From positions 2,079,093-2,143,092 of the forward strand of contig NEEC01000019.1 in NCBI GenBank assembly GCA_002189035.1: a stretch of 64,000 bases of DNA. Direction: 5' to 3'. The stretch's first letter is position 1. Each line of letters opens with the position of its first letter. The position numbers and the translations under genes are program-made. Of this stretch, positions 23,640-35,645 are shown piece by piece. This DNA is from Utricularia gibba. Lineage: Eukaryota; Streptophyta; Magnoliopsida; Lamiales; Lentibulariaceae. Below the pieces are notes generated by a model. That model saw only the letters and a list, made by a program, of their open reading frames with translations. It searched no databases and was not told where the DNA came from.

Positions 23640-26600
23640 TCATTCTTCTAGTTCAATAATCTTGACAACAGAAGCATCTCCCACCTTCTGGCACACCACA
23701 ACGCGATCGTGTGACTTGATCACACCGAAGGCTTTTCCGTGGTCAAGCGCCACCTTCAGCACCGTCTCGTTGCTCACGTTATTAGAGTCCGCCTGCAGTG
23801 TGCATCGAGTGACTCTTCAAGAAAACAAGGAATTCAAAACAGCCAGCTACATTGGAGGAGCCTGCTTACAGGATGCTGAGGATCAGCCAGTACCGGAAAA
23901 AGACCCCGTACTATAAGTGATTGTCTTGCCTGAAACTCAGGAATCACCAAAAAATAATGAGACGGCGATATCAAAGAGATCCCGTGTGGATGGATGATCA
24001 GAATGTTAATAGAAAAAAAAACCTAGAGCACAAAGAAATAAATAACATGTTTATGTTCCTAAAACAAGTTCAGTTGCCTTCTTTCCCTGAGCCAGACTGG
24101 TCAACATGATCGTTCACAGGTGTCCATTATGTTGCATTCTAAAAATATGTCAACCAACTCATTTTAGGCGCGAGGAAATGCATGGAAAATGTGGTACCTC
24201 AAATGCTCCAGTGAAGCTCCATCTCAACTGATTTGTCTTGAGGCGAGGAATAACCACAGATAACACAGGCATTGTAGGCCTATACTTTGCAATCAACCTG
24301 AATTTTAACGAAAACTACATCAATTCATATCGCAACTCAAAAGTTTTGATGGCCTTCAGCTTGAGCCAACCGTACCTAGCAGCCCTACCGGATGAGGTAA
24401 AACATATTATAATAGAAGCTTTTACTTTGATGGCAGCCCGGACCTAGAAGACGTATAAATAATCAAGAAAAATACATAAATAGAAAGCAAGTAATTTTTT
24501 ATTCCTGGAACGTTGTGACTCACCGCAGAGGATGCAATGGCCTCCATATGGGTCATGGGTTCACCAACATAGTTGATGGTCATCTTGAAAAATTGATCTT
24601 GATTGAAAACCTTCTCAGCCTAAGGAAGGTGGCACAAAAATGTAAAAACACCAGCAAGGAAATTCATTATGCGAACAAGCTCATGGGAAACTGCAAGATG
24701 AGATTCAACGCCGAAGAGTGTAAACAGATGGGCGCAACCTTGAACTACAACAATCTTGTCTTATACCTCAGCACATATTTTCCCCACAGTAGAAATAGTT
24801 TCAACTGGGTATTGTCCCCGTAATGTTTCTGCTCCTAGAAGTATCGCATCACATCCTGAAACACACAATTTCAGTGCATCAGCAACCAATCCATTAAAAA
24901 AGTGTAGTAGATTGTTAGGGTTCAATATCAAACCTAACATTACTTACATAGAGTCGATATGAATTTTTTTTTTTAAAAAAAATCAAAATTTATGTGTGGA
25001 AGTTCTGGTAACTGACAATCATGGAAGCCAACCCTTTTAGCCAAGAATTTAGGATGCCAGCTCACCATCTAATACAGCATTCGCAACATCAGTTGCTTCT
25101 GCCCTTGTGGGCCTTAGATTGTCAGTCATGCCATCAACAACACGAGTTATCACTGCTGGCTTCCCAGCCATATTACATTTGTATATAGCAGACTTCTGAA
25201 ACAGAAACACCTACAAGGACACAAAAATGATCTTCAACTATGAATTGGAAGTTCATGAATGACTAAGAAATCAAGATGACATCATTCATTGACCATAGCA
25301 ATAAAAGGGACGGGGATATGATATGGCTACAACATAACTGGGGGAAGGCGGGATGTATCACCTTCTCCGGTGGGAGATCTATGCCAAGGTTTCCACGAGA
25401 GAGGATGATGCCATCCGCCTCTTTGAGGATCTCATCAAAATGTGTGAGGCCCTAACAAGGAAATTGATCAAACATAGAAATTTAGGTAAGTCCACCGAAC
25501 ATTTGACTTTTGAAATGATTAGAAAATTGAAATTAAATTTTTTTTAAAAAAAACAGCATCTCACACTCACCTCGACAGTTTCAATTTTAGCAAAGATTCG
25601 GGTTTGGCTTAGATCACCAAGCTTGGACAGAAGCTCCCTGGCCTAAAGAGCCAAGGAAGCATCAACTATAATGGCTCAGAAAGAAGTTCTATCCGAAGAA
25701 TGCTATAAAATGTTTTCAATGTACCGCACGAATATCCTCCACATGGCGTGTATAAGACAGCGATAGAAAGTCTATTCTGTTCTGGACACCCCATGAACTA
25801 ATAACCTGTCAAACTATTTTATTAGGAAAAAGACTGCGTGACAAAGAATGAAGGGAAAAAAACAGCTTTTTTTTTTCCAATATTCACCTGCTTATCTTTA
25901 TCAGATAGAGTTGGCAGATCAATTCGAACTTCAGAAGCATGGAGGGTGAACAAGGATCCAGCTAATGTCGCTGAGTTCTTGATCACACAAACTACATCCT
26001 CCCCTTTTACTTCACTTACCTGGAGAAACAAACAAAAGGTTCAGTTTAACAAGAGAAGAATATAACAGACCAGCCTGCCCAGCCAAGAAAAAGCTTGAGA
26101 AGCATGCCCGTACTTTATAAAGTAAATATATTTCTTAAAAAACAATCGGAACTTAGAAGTCAACCTCCAGCCAGACGGAAGTAGTCTCACTTCCTGTAAA
26201 TAGATATTGCCCGAGAAAAATAGTATCTCCATGCTTGACAGCCTGAGCGGCACCCGAGGAAGAAAAAACTGATTATTATATGATGAAGTGAGCATTCAAC
26301 ACTGAATCCTGCAGAGAAAGGAACGATTCTAAAAGAAAGCATCATCACCTTCCCAAATCCAGAAAAGTTGATTGGCAATAATTCAGATGAAGCTTCTTGA
26401 CCTTGATCCCGTGTCAAAATAACTTTTTCATCTAACTTAAGCGTTATAGGCTTCTCATTTTTATTAATGACTTGCAACTCAGGACCCACAGTATCCAACA
26501 TGATCTGAAAATGTTTTTAAGTGTCAAAGTCTTGAAGGCTTTGCAGGTCAAATGATAGAACATGTAGATGATTGAGCCACTGATCGTTAAACCAATAAAA

Positions 26601-27183
26601 AAGCACTCCAAAAAAGGGGACTACACTCGCAAAGACTAAACGTAGCACCTTTCCAATTTTTTTATTTTATTTTCTCTAACAAGATGAACTAGTGTAACAA
26701 GAGAAAAGGTAAGAAAAACGTTGAGAGAGAGAAGAGATGAATACAGCACAGAGTTTCCCAGAGCTCTTCACAGCAGCCCTTAAATTTTCCAGAGTTCCGT
26801 GGTGATATTCCGCATCACCCCAAGAAAAGTCAAATCTTGCCACTGCAAAGGAAGGCTTATTAACAACTTTGCAAAGCAAACCAAAGACAGGAAATAAAAA
26901 GGGAGGACTTTGCTTCGGTTACCAGACATCCCGGCCTTAAGACAACCAGAAATGACCTCAACCGATCGGGAGCGCGGACCCAGAGTCCCAACGATTTTCG
27001 TCATTGCCGGGAAAAACCCCTAGAGTTCAAAATTATCAGAAGAGTGCCGAACAGCCATTACGATCCCTACCTGCATCCAACGATACAAACAAAGAAGGAA
27101 GAGTAACTGCCAACCTCCTTGGCTGGCTCCAGAATAGAAGCCATCCGTATAGGCTCCTCGAGTAAAAGATTAGTGGAAGGCAT
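23640..27183 (-). CDS. Pyruvate kinase, cytosolic (At2g36580/At3g52990 type)
   Basis: Sixteen exons, all GT-AG: 27183-27115, 27019-26923, 26842-26745, 26504-26349, 26242-26165, 26019-25888, 25805-25725, 25642-25571, 25451-25362, 25210-25066, 24855-24767, 24619-24524, 24443-24376, 24297-24198, 23929-23870 and 23792-23640. Together they give 527 residues in frame, the length I recall for the Arabidopsis protein. The enzyme converts phosphoenolpyruvate and ADP to pyruvate and ATP in glycolysis. Seen in order: [33 protein letters not shown], the B-domain, IDFLSLSY, the active-site block [11 protein letters not shown] (catalytic K), [19 protein letters not shown], the C-terminal [17 protein letters not shown] and the end [10 protein letters not shown]. 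The typical N-terminal [15 protein letters not shown] supports the start at 27183. Confidence 0.97.
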
Positions 27184-28048
27184 TTTCAAGATGAAATCGA
27201 GCGACAGCAGGCACAAGGATATGCCGTCTGAAGCCTCAGCGTTTCTAGACCAACTCACACAGAGGGAGGCGGCGTCTCAACACACAGGGTGTGAGAACGC
27301 AGGGTAATAACCATTAATAAATAAAAAGCCTTGATTTCGCTCTGCTCTGGTGGCACCGGTTTTTGACATCCAACGGCGGAAAAACGGTTTTTTTAGTTAT
27401 TGAAGACGAAACTACACAAGAAAACGAAACCCTGCCTTGTTCGATAATTCGACGCGGAACTAAACGGTGCAGTGATGTGTTCCCTGAGACGGTAGCGTAT
27501 GAAGTGAGAAGAAGGGCCTTTGACAATCTGTTGGGTAGAACATCAACTGGTGTAGTTTTGTCTTTTCTTTTTCGTAAGCAAATCCATCTGGGGTGGGTTG
27601 TTACAACACACGAGGGAAGGTTGGCCAAGTGCTGAGTGACGCCAGCCCCAGCCCCAGCCCCGTTGAATTTGCTTGGAATTGGATCGATTTATTTTCTGTT
27701 TGTCGGCTGCGGTTGGTCTTGAAGGTTTTATTATCATTTACTCTCGGTCCAACGCATACCATGGAGGTTCGAATCAACGCATGAATTGAATCTTATTTTC
27801 ACATTTCATCAATTCGGGACACCTTCCTTGGGATTCAGAAAAATCAGAGAAAACCACGACCCACAAGGCGAAGTTGATGAAGGGAAGGCTAACCTGTTCC
27901 GGCATGTCTGTGTTGCACAGTTCCAGACGGGCACCTGAACATCCTGCAGCATCCCGTCTGCGCAATCACTACCATGGAGGTGGCGCGCTGATGCTCCGGG
28001 CACCCTATGCGTCGCACATGTTGTCATCGGGAAAAAAATACCACAAAT
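27184..28048. other. Pyruvate kinase promoter side and PSI-like 3' flank
   Basis: Both flanking genes run on the minus strand. No extra gene is supported: the ORFs at 27314-27628 and 27363-27635 overlap head-on and lack features. Confidence 0.55.
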
Positions 28049-29653
28049 TCACGATGGTACAATGGCACGCTGCTCATTAACGTCCTTGCCGAATCGAGAG
28101 AGGTAGTTGAGGCCCATTAGGAGCTCGACTATGGCAGCTTCAGTTTGCTCTTTGTCGGCATAATAAATAGTCTGGACAAGAAGAACGATTGACCCACTCT
28201 TCATTCTCTGTCGGTCAAAATTTCTCTCAGCTTGCCACTTCACCATGTTGTGTGCAAGTGGAGCTAGCCAGTCCAGTATCATTGTCACTGCCATGCTCCA
28301 CTCAGAAGCAAGGACCGCATCGTAGGCCGTAGAGAAAGAAGTTCTCGAAAATCTCACTAGCTTTGCCCTCAGATGGCTTCTGATAGATGCAGGGAACATG
28401 TTGTATAAGTCATCCCTCGCATCTGCACTGATCAAGTGAGGAGCTGAAGCTAGCTTCTCAATCGCTATGATGATATTGGCATAGTGAAATGCCAAAGCTG
28501 CATGGCCAAGAGTAGAAGGAAAAGCCATCAATAGACTTCGGTTGCGACTCATACAAGATAATTTCGTGGGAACTGTTCCATCAGGGCTCGAACACAAAAA
28601 GTCTACCACATCCCTCTGGAACCCTCCATCTGATCTGAAAGAACTGCCACAGACTGGTGGATAACTCTCCAACGCTGGACACTCGCTTGTAGGAGTCATG
28701 CATCCTGTCAATGCCACGGACATGAACCTTCTGCTTTTCATCAGATAAGGTTTCCGTGATAGAATAGACGATGGTGAACGATCAAAGGATTTCCTGTTCT
28801 TGGATCTACTCTTGTTCCATCCCAATCCAAGGTCTGAAAATGTTCTCCCTGGGCGCGGGCGCCCACCTGTTGCATTATCATCTGATGTATTCATGAAAGA
28901 TGAGCCAGAATTATCAGCATTAATTGGGATATCATCGTTAAATATGTTTCCCATCTTGGTGACCCCATAAATGTAATTCACTCTTTCAACAACAGTAAGC
29001 AGACATCTGAGGATAAGTTGAACGATGTAGTCATATGTCCTCACCCATGGTGACATCTCCTGAAGATTCTTAACTTCCTGCCGTTGCCATTCAACCTTCT
29101 GCTGAAATTCAAGTAACTTTATTGTACCTACAGTACCACCTATCTTCATTTGCCTCAAACTCTGCTCAAGCTCTGCCAAAACCTCAAGTTCTGAATGCAG
29201 CTGATCAGTCGCTACCACAAACTTCTCCATTTTTTTTATTTTTTTCTCCATCTTTTTCAACTTATAATGCCAGCCAGACCACTTGGGATCCACCTCAATA
29301 TGATCATCATAAGCAAACTCAATATTGTGGTACCTTATGTCCACACATTTATTCCCAAGCACAGCCACGGATTTCCCAACACTGATTAGATTCTCAAGTA
29401 TCTCAGAGAGAGCAAGATCCATAAGATGGTCCACATCCTCAGAGACAAGTTTATGGATACCAGCAGAGTTCATAAACTCCTCCCTCAGTCTAAGAATTTG
29501 CTTATCGCTGAGGCATTCCCATATACGCACAAGTTTAGACATCAACTTTGAAACCTCAAATGACAGAACTCCAAGAATCTGTCTTCCAGGCTCCTTGCGT
29601 GAACTCTTCCATATGCTCCCAAACCAAGTCTCCGGCAAGATCTCCCCACCCAT
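28049..29653 (-). CDS. DUF3475-DUF668 protein (PSK SIMULATOR / PSI-like)
   Basis: An intronless ORF of 534 residues; the in-frame stop TAG is two codons before the ATG at 29653, which fixes the start. PSI1-3 of Arabidopsis carry the same domain pair and promote growth linked to phytosulfokine signalling; the biochemical role is unknown. The N-terminal MGGEILPETWF and the DUF3475 region (about 29-86: LGVLSFEVSKLMSKLVRIWECL) are followed by a lysine-rich coiled coil (KLKKMEKKIKKMEKF, near 130-145). The C-terminal DUF668 region (about 400-490) has TLGHAALAFHYANIIIAIEKL, DDLYNMFPASIRSHLRAKL and the closing LLVQTIYYADKEQTEAAIVELLMGLNYLSRF. The middle is serine- and arginine-rich and likely disordered. 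The length fits the shorter At3g23160/At5g51670 group better than PSI1. Confidence 0.92.
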   Translation of the reverse strand: MGGEILPETWFGSIWKSSRKEPGRQILGVLSFEVSKLMSKLVRIWECLSDKQILRLREEFMNSAGIHKLVSEDVDHLMDLALSEILENLISVGKSVAVLGNKCVDIRYHNIEFAYDDHIEVDPKWSGWHYKLKKMEKKIKKMEKFVVATDQLHSELEVLAELEQSLRQMKIGGTVGTIKLLEFQQKVEWQRQEVKNLQEMSPWVRTYDYIVQLILRCLLTVVERVNYIYGVTKMGNIFNDDIPINADNSGSSFMNTSDDNATGGRPRPGRTFSDLGLGWNKSRSKNRKSFDRSPSSILSRKPYLMKSRRFMSVALTGCMTPTSECPALESYPPVCGSSFRSDGGFQRDVVDFLCSSPDGTVPTKLSCMSRNRSLLMAFPSTLGHAALAFHYANIIIAIEKLASAPHLISADARDDLYNMFPASIRSHLRAKLVRFSRTSFSTAYDAVLASEWSMAVTMILDWLAPLAHNMVKWQAERNFDRQRMKSGSIVLLVQTIYYADKEQTEAAIVELLMGLNYLSRFGKDVNEQRAIVPS

Positions 29654-30600
29654 TCGCTAAACGTACAGAAACGTTCTTAGTCAAGGACGGGGCACTGAGG
29701 GATGCCTGAGGATTAGGAAAGAGCAACATTAGAAAGCAGCACCAAGAAACGGAGACTACAGAACTTCATAGTTTTCACAAAGGAGCGAACTTTGAAAAAG
29801 CATTCCGACGACGTGAATTTGTTGACGGCGAAGGATTTTGACAGCAACTGAATCAGCGTACAAATGAACAGAAAAGTTTTAATTTTTACATACATATTGC
29901 ATGATCAAAGCGATCTAATGCACACACGTGATCACCCACAAATGCTCAAGAACAGAAGAGATGGGATAAACTTCAATCACGAAAATACTAAATTGGAGCC
30001 CAAACTTTTCAAGAGATCAACTTCGGTAGCCAAAACCAAAAAGATCACCTAGCCACTGAAAACTAGCTCCAACCTCGAATTCCTGCCAGCACGCATAAGT
30101 TGTTTATTCTCAGATCGCGAACAAAATTGGCTGAATGCATAACTGAAATTCCATTTCCGCATTGGATTTCGAAACAAGAGTTCAAAAAACAGGTACGGAT
30201 ACAATAAAAGGAACCCACCGTCTCATGCCCAATTGATTTGAGACTGGAATTCCCACAGTTGAGATCCGAGTGAGAATGGAAGCCCCCGAGAGCAGATACC
30301 GAGGAGGGGGAGAGATGCAAGGAGGGGAGGGGAGGGGAGGGGACCGTATGTATGCCCGGGCTGCTTGCTATCGTGCGCGTCAAATAGCATGGTTTTCGTA
30401 ATAAATAATTTCCAGAGCGAGCGGGAATTCCACGTGGTTTTAGATCATTCAATGAGCTGGGTGGGTGATTCCCTTTGTTTCATCCATCTCTCTCGTCTTC
30501 TCAACAAAGGAGGAGTTTTGTTGCTAGTGCCCGCTACGCTACGATCGACATTCCTCCTTAATAACTACTTTACGCTCCATTTCTGAACCAAATGTAACCA
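29654..30600. other. PSI-like gene upstream region
   Basis: Presumed promoter and 5' leader of the minus-strand DUF668 gene; homologues often have a 5' UTR intron, which I could not place. It contains the G-rich motif at 30324-30342. Confidence 0.5.
30324..30342 (+). promoter_or_regulatory. Potential G-quadruplex, four GGGG runs
   Basis: Four consecutive GGGG runs separated by single A bases, preceded by GGA. One-base loops would make a very stable G-quadruplex. It lies about 670 bases upstream of the DUF668 gene start, on the strand opposite to its coding strand. Any regulatory role is inference. Confidence 0.55.
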
Positions 30601-33282
30601 GCCGCTGATAAGGAACAAAAGGACTCCGACGAGTCGTGACCTGTTGTTTGTAGCTTTACTCTTGTTTGTTTTGTCTAGCCAGATAGGCAAGGGTGTGGGT
30701 GTCGACGCATCATCCATTGGCAATTGGCATTGGGCACGAGGAGGGAACCAGGAATGGATCCTGTGAGTCACTACGTATCCATAACTTGGAACGCTCCCAA
30801 TCCAACGGCAGTATCGACGCATAAAAGAAGGAAAACAAAGTTAGTCGATCCGGCTCCAGTCTGCTACGGGGAGACATCACTTCCTGTTTCTGTTCCTACG
30901 GCTGCCGCCCTGCCACAACATTGAAATTTCGTTGTATCCATCAAATTTGTATTCAGTTATTAAATTGACCATCAAATTTCTTTTTCATTTAAATCACATA
31001 CATAGTAAAATAATTTTATTTTAAATACACATAGGAGATTTTTGGAGAGATAAAATATTAGAGAGACTTTGTAAAACACGAAAAATGGATTTGGAGAAGG
31101 GGTTATGGAAAAAAATTGCATAAGAAGAACCGTGTAATATAAAACACGAATGCAAGAACTCAACTCATTTTAGAAGATTTATGTTATTCAAAAATACTAC
31201 ATTTAACTAAAATTAGATTGCAAATGATTTAGAATTTTGTATTGAATTACTTTTATTTTCGTGACACTGCTTATTTTCTCTTTATAAGATTATGACTTTA
31301 ACATGTTGTGGATAATAATTTATGTATTAGTTTTATTTTTCTTTTATATAAATAGGTAAGTACCAAGTTGGAATTTTGAAACCAAAGAGGACAAACATGC
31401 TCATTATTGATTAAACCATATTATCCATATAATGATAATATTTTCTTAACAAAGCAAAATATATATAGGAGGAGAAAATAGTTGTATGTTCATCATAAAC
31501 CAATCTTAATTAAAGGTAGATAAAAAATTAGGTAAAGACAAGAATTTAAATAAATTTGAACTTTTGTTCGTCAAATGAATGATTTTTTATTAAGATAAGA
31601 TATGATAGTGATGAGCTATTGTTTTTGGAAATCTCAAAGCATTATATTGTTTTTTTAGACATAAATATGATTTAATTGTTTATTATTTTACATTACTTTA
31701 TTGTAGAATTATATTAGTCTTAACTTAAACATAATCTTTATCGTGACATAAATGGAATGTATCAATCTCCACATAACAAGTACAATGATCGTTATGTTCG
31801 ATCCTAATCCATTATACTCATATATATTTTATAATTAATTGTAAATTAAGTTTATAAATTTATTTGATATAAAAATTCACATTTTATACAATTACTTGAA
31901 TTTCCTATTTGTTACCATATTATCTTAAAAGATTTGGATTTTATTCTTGGAGATTTGTATCTTATCTTAAAACATTCGAATTGAGAATTTAATACAATCA
32001 TATCAAGAAAGTTCAACAAATCGCTTCTTTTATATAAAAATATGAACACCAAGCTCTTAGGAAACTAGAGCCTTTGAATAATTTTAATAGTCTAGAATTA
32101 AGTCAAGCATCTTTTAATTCATTTTCTTTCGTTTTTCATTAGTTTTCATATGTTAGAATTGACCATGCATATGTAGACACTTGCAACTATGAATATGTGG
32201 TAAGACTTACTTGCACAAATCTTATGCATGTGATTGTTTTACTATGTTTTTCGATATTTAATTTAAAATTTGATTATGTTTTTCATAATATTTTTTTTCA
32301 TCAATGTATTTTTTAATATCACATAACCCTAAAAGAATATATGAGAATCTTGTATTCCTCAAATATTTAAGCAATCGGACATCACTATTAAGAAACATTC
32401 GATCTAATCTATTTGCGAGGTATGAATTATAAAGGTTAGAATTGAATGCAAGAAAAATATATGTTATCATAAGAGGTAAAATGACTGGAATGCCGTAATT
32501 AATTCTATAATCCTGCTAGATAAGTAACAGTGTTATAATGGTTATTAAGTAGTATTAATTTAGAATAATACCCTATGAATTTATGAAAATAGGTTAGTAT
32601 TTAAGGTTACACACAAATGTACGAGTTTTAATAAGATTGATGTTATATCCAAAGTCAATTATTATATTATTTTTGAAACAAATATTTTATTTTATTTTTG
32701 GCTATTTTTTATTCATAGTTCTAAGAAAATTTTAAAAATAATACCCATATGTCCTAAAAAAATTCATCATTAAAAAAAATAATTATTTTATTATGTTTCT
32801 ATACAATAAATTTTACTGAAAATGAAAAACAAAAAGTTGTTTATTTATATATTTTAATCTGAAATTTCAAATAAAAATTACAACAAAGTTGATGCACTTT
32901 TGTATTACTTAATACTCCATTGTTACATTTACGTTTTGTATTTTACTGCCATATTATTCAATGTTGTTTCATTATTATAAAACAATTCATCGTTTGTTTA
33001 TTATAGAGTGAAATGAACTCAAAATTAGTCTTGTATTAAAACTCCCGAACGTCAGGAAACCTGCTTAGCTGTTTCCCTCTGTCAGTCTTATGCTACCCAT
33101 GTGAGAATCATCAATCGGGCTCCGTCACCAGATTTCCATTTCAAATTGCTCGGTGTAGATTCCCGTCATCGTTGGCCGGCGGAAGACAGAAACCCAATCT
33201 CGCTACTGGTTCATCGCTCACGGACTTGAAGCCTGTGATTCAAAAATTAACAAGGTGAGACGGCTGGCCGAATCTGGCATTC
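30601..33282. other. Long AT-rich intergenic region
   Basis: Between 30930 and 33000 the sequence is strongly AT-rich with no ORF carrying a recognisable domain. The last 250 bases (33030-33282) are less AT-rich and probably hold the FACKEL leader. No RNA gene or tandem array was seen. Confidence 0.6.
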
Positions 33283-35645
33283 ATGGATCTCAAACCTATC
33301 ATTCAGACCCTTCCCTCGTGGTGGCATTCGGTGGGTTTCTTATCACCTCCCCTGTTGTTACTTCCTACCATCGTTTTATTTTTCCAATTCCCTCGGTGTT
33401 TCCAAGTCTGTTTTTCCATTTAGAAAGCCGCTTCACCTTGCGAATGCAGGTAGCTTTGCTGCTGAGTTTTTTTACATACTTGGCTCTTGCCGGATCTATT
33501 CTTCCGGGGAGAATTGTTCCAGGAGTCACACTATCGGATGGGACTCGCCTCTTTTACTGTTGCAATGGTCTGTGTTTTCTTCTCTCTTCTATTTCATTTG
33601 CCGTAGTTTTGGAAAAGATTTGTTCCTTTTCAGGTTTGGCATCTTTATGTTCGTTGGTTTTTTTACTTGGAATTGGCGGCTGGATGGATCTTCTATCTCT
33701 CACGGTAACAGCCTATATCTGTTTTTAAAGCTTGCCTCAATTTATCTAGTGTATCTGTTACCTTCCTAAACTTCAAATCGCCGATGACAAAAGCCACAGA
33801 TAATCCCATGCTTCTGCATTTTCGAGGTTTCTTAAAAGTCTCTTTTATATGATTTCCAGGTAATTGCTGACAATAGTATGGAGCTTTTCTCAGCAGTTCT
33901 AGCATTCAGTATACTTGTAAGAAGCCTCTGTGGTTGCTTCTTATTCATTTCCTTCTTTAGCCGGTTCAGAACCAAATGCTAAGTAGTTTTATTTCAAGGT
34001 GACCATTGCTCTATGCGTAGCCGGCTACAGATCACAAGATAAAAGTTCTTCATTGAAGCCTCGCATCTCAGGGAACCTGATTCATGATTGGTAAAGCAAT
34101 GGGTTTTTTTTTAGAGTATATGCTTAATTTTTTGATGTGGGGGTCTTGCTGGGAGAAGTCCTAACATAATACTTCCCCTGTCCATTCAAAAAAAAATTTT
34201 GATCAGTGCTTTATACGCTACTCATCTCAGTCTACCATCAGGTGGTTTGGAATACAGCTGAACCCTCAGTTCATGGGAATTGATCTCAAGTATGTACGTA
34301 GCTGTAAGATAGTGAATAGCATGAGCATGTGTGTTTAGCTGCTGTGCTAGCTTATTGCGGCCATGTTCCCTTTTCTAGGTTTTTCTTCGTTAGGGCTGGT
34401 ATGATGGGATGGCTGCTCATAAATCTCTCTGTTCTTGCAAAGTGCATAGAGGAAGCCACTCTAAGTGGATCAATGATTCTCTACCAGCTATTTTGTGCCG
34501 TTAAGTCTATATTTTGGCAACTGCCTTCTGGCGTTACATTTTGGTCTTATTTAGTTATTGAGTTGAATGTTGGTGTCATGGATGCAGGTATACATTGTCG
34601 ACTACTTTTTCTTTGAAGATTACATGACCTCCACGTGAGTAGTGCAGTTGCATTGTGGTAGTATCTGAGCCGCATGTTTGCATTCTTGAGTAACGTGGGG
34701 GCATCTTTCAGGTGGGATATCATTTCTGAAAGATTGGGATTCATGCTGGTCCTGGGAGACCTGGTTTGGATCCCATTTACCTTCAGCATTCAGGTATTTT
34801 TCTTGTATTCTTTTGTTTTTCCAGGCTTGTGGAGAAACGCGCTACGCGCTTGGCACACACCTGCAATTCGCTTATCGAGTATTGTTTTTGTCCTGTGCTT
34901 GGAAGGGCTGGTGGCTTCTAAAAAATCAGGTGGAGCTGACGACCATTGGTGCTGTGGCCACCACTCTAGTATTTCTGGCTGGGTAACATTTCATTCTCAT
35001 CTCGTTCTCCTTCTGAGTGTCGTAGCAGCTCTTGAGTTGTAGTTGCTGAGCTCTGAGTTATTGAGTTTCCTTTCCTCCGGAATTGAAGTGGGAGCACTTC
35101 AAATCATGCCTTACATCGATGATTCACATCTGACCTGCCTTTTTGTTTGATGGATCAGCTATCTCGTCTTCAGAGGTGCTAACAAGCAGAAGCATGAGTT
35201 CAAAAAGAATCCCAAAGCACTGATTTGGGGTAAGCCTCCGAGGGTCATTGGGGGAAGTTGCTGGCCTCCGGTTACTGGTAATCACCACTGATCTGAGTTA
35301 GCTCAAACTTCGATCCACAACTGCTCGTAATTATCATTCATCATTTCAGGGGCATTGCAAGGCACAGTAATTATCTCGGGGACTTACTTGTGGCTCTCTC
35401 ACTTAGCTTACCATGTGGAATAAGGTAATTTGGTCACTGAACTGGAACTGGAGGTTGAAGATACCCATGCTAACCCTCGCCTCTGACCCAGCTCCCCGAC
35501 GCCGTACTTCTATCCTGTCTACCTCTTCATTCTGCTGATATGGAGAGAGAGGAGAGACGAAGCCCGATGTGCGCACAAATACAAAGAAATATGGAGGGAG
35601 TACAAGAGACTGGTTCCCTGGAGGATATTTCCTTATGTTTATTAG
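33283..35645 (+). CDS. FK: Delta(14)-sterol reductase FACKEL, with an apparent 1-bp frameshift
   Basis: Thirteen exons: 33283-33330, 33450-33567, 33634-33704, 33860-33916, 33999-34090, 34242-34289, 34379-34499, 34588-34634, 34712-34793, 34906-34982, 35159-35277, 35350-35424 and 35492-35645. The ER membrane enzyme uses NADPH to reduce the C14-C15 double bond in sterol synthesis. Seen: LAGSILPGRIVPGV, GTRLFYCCNG, NLIHDWWFGIQLNPQF, FFFVRAGMMGWLLINLS, DYMTSTWDIISERLGFMLV, GDLVWIPFTFSIQGWWLL, FRGANKQKHEFKKNP, GIARHSNYLGD and the end LVPWRIFPYVY. Several hydrophobic segments span the membrane. Exon 11 has only five G at 35250-35254 where six are needed. As written, the frame leaves the family sequence after VIGG and soon stops. 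With one more base the total is 369 codons, the Arabidopsis length. Either a sequence error or a recent null allele. Confidence 0.92.
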
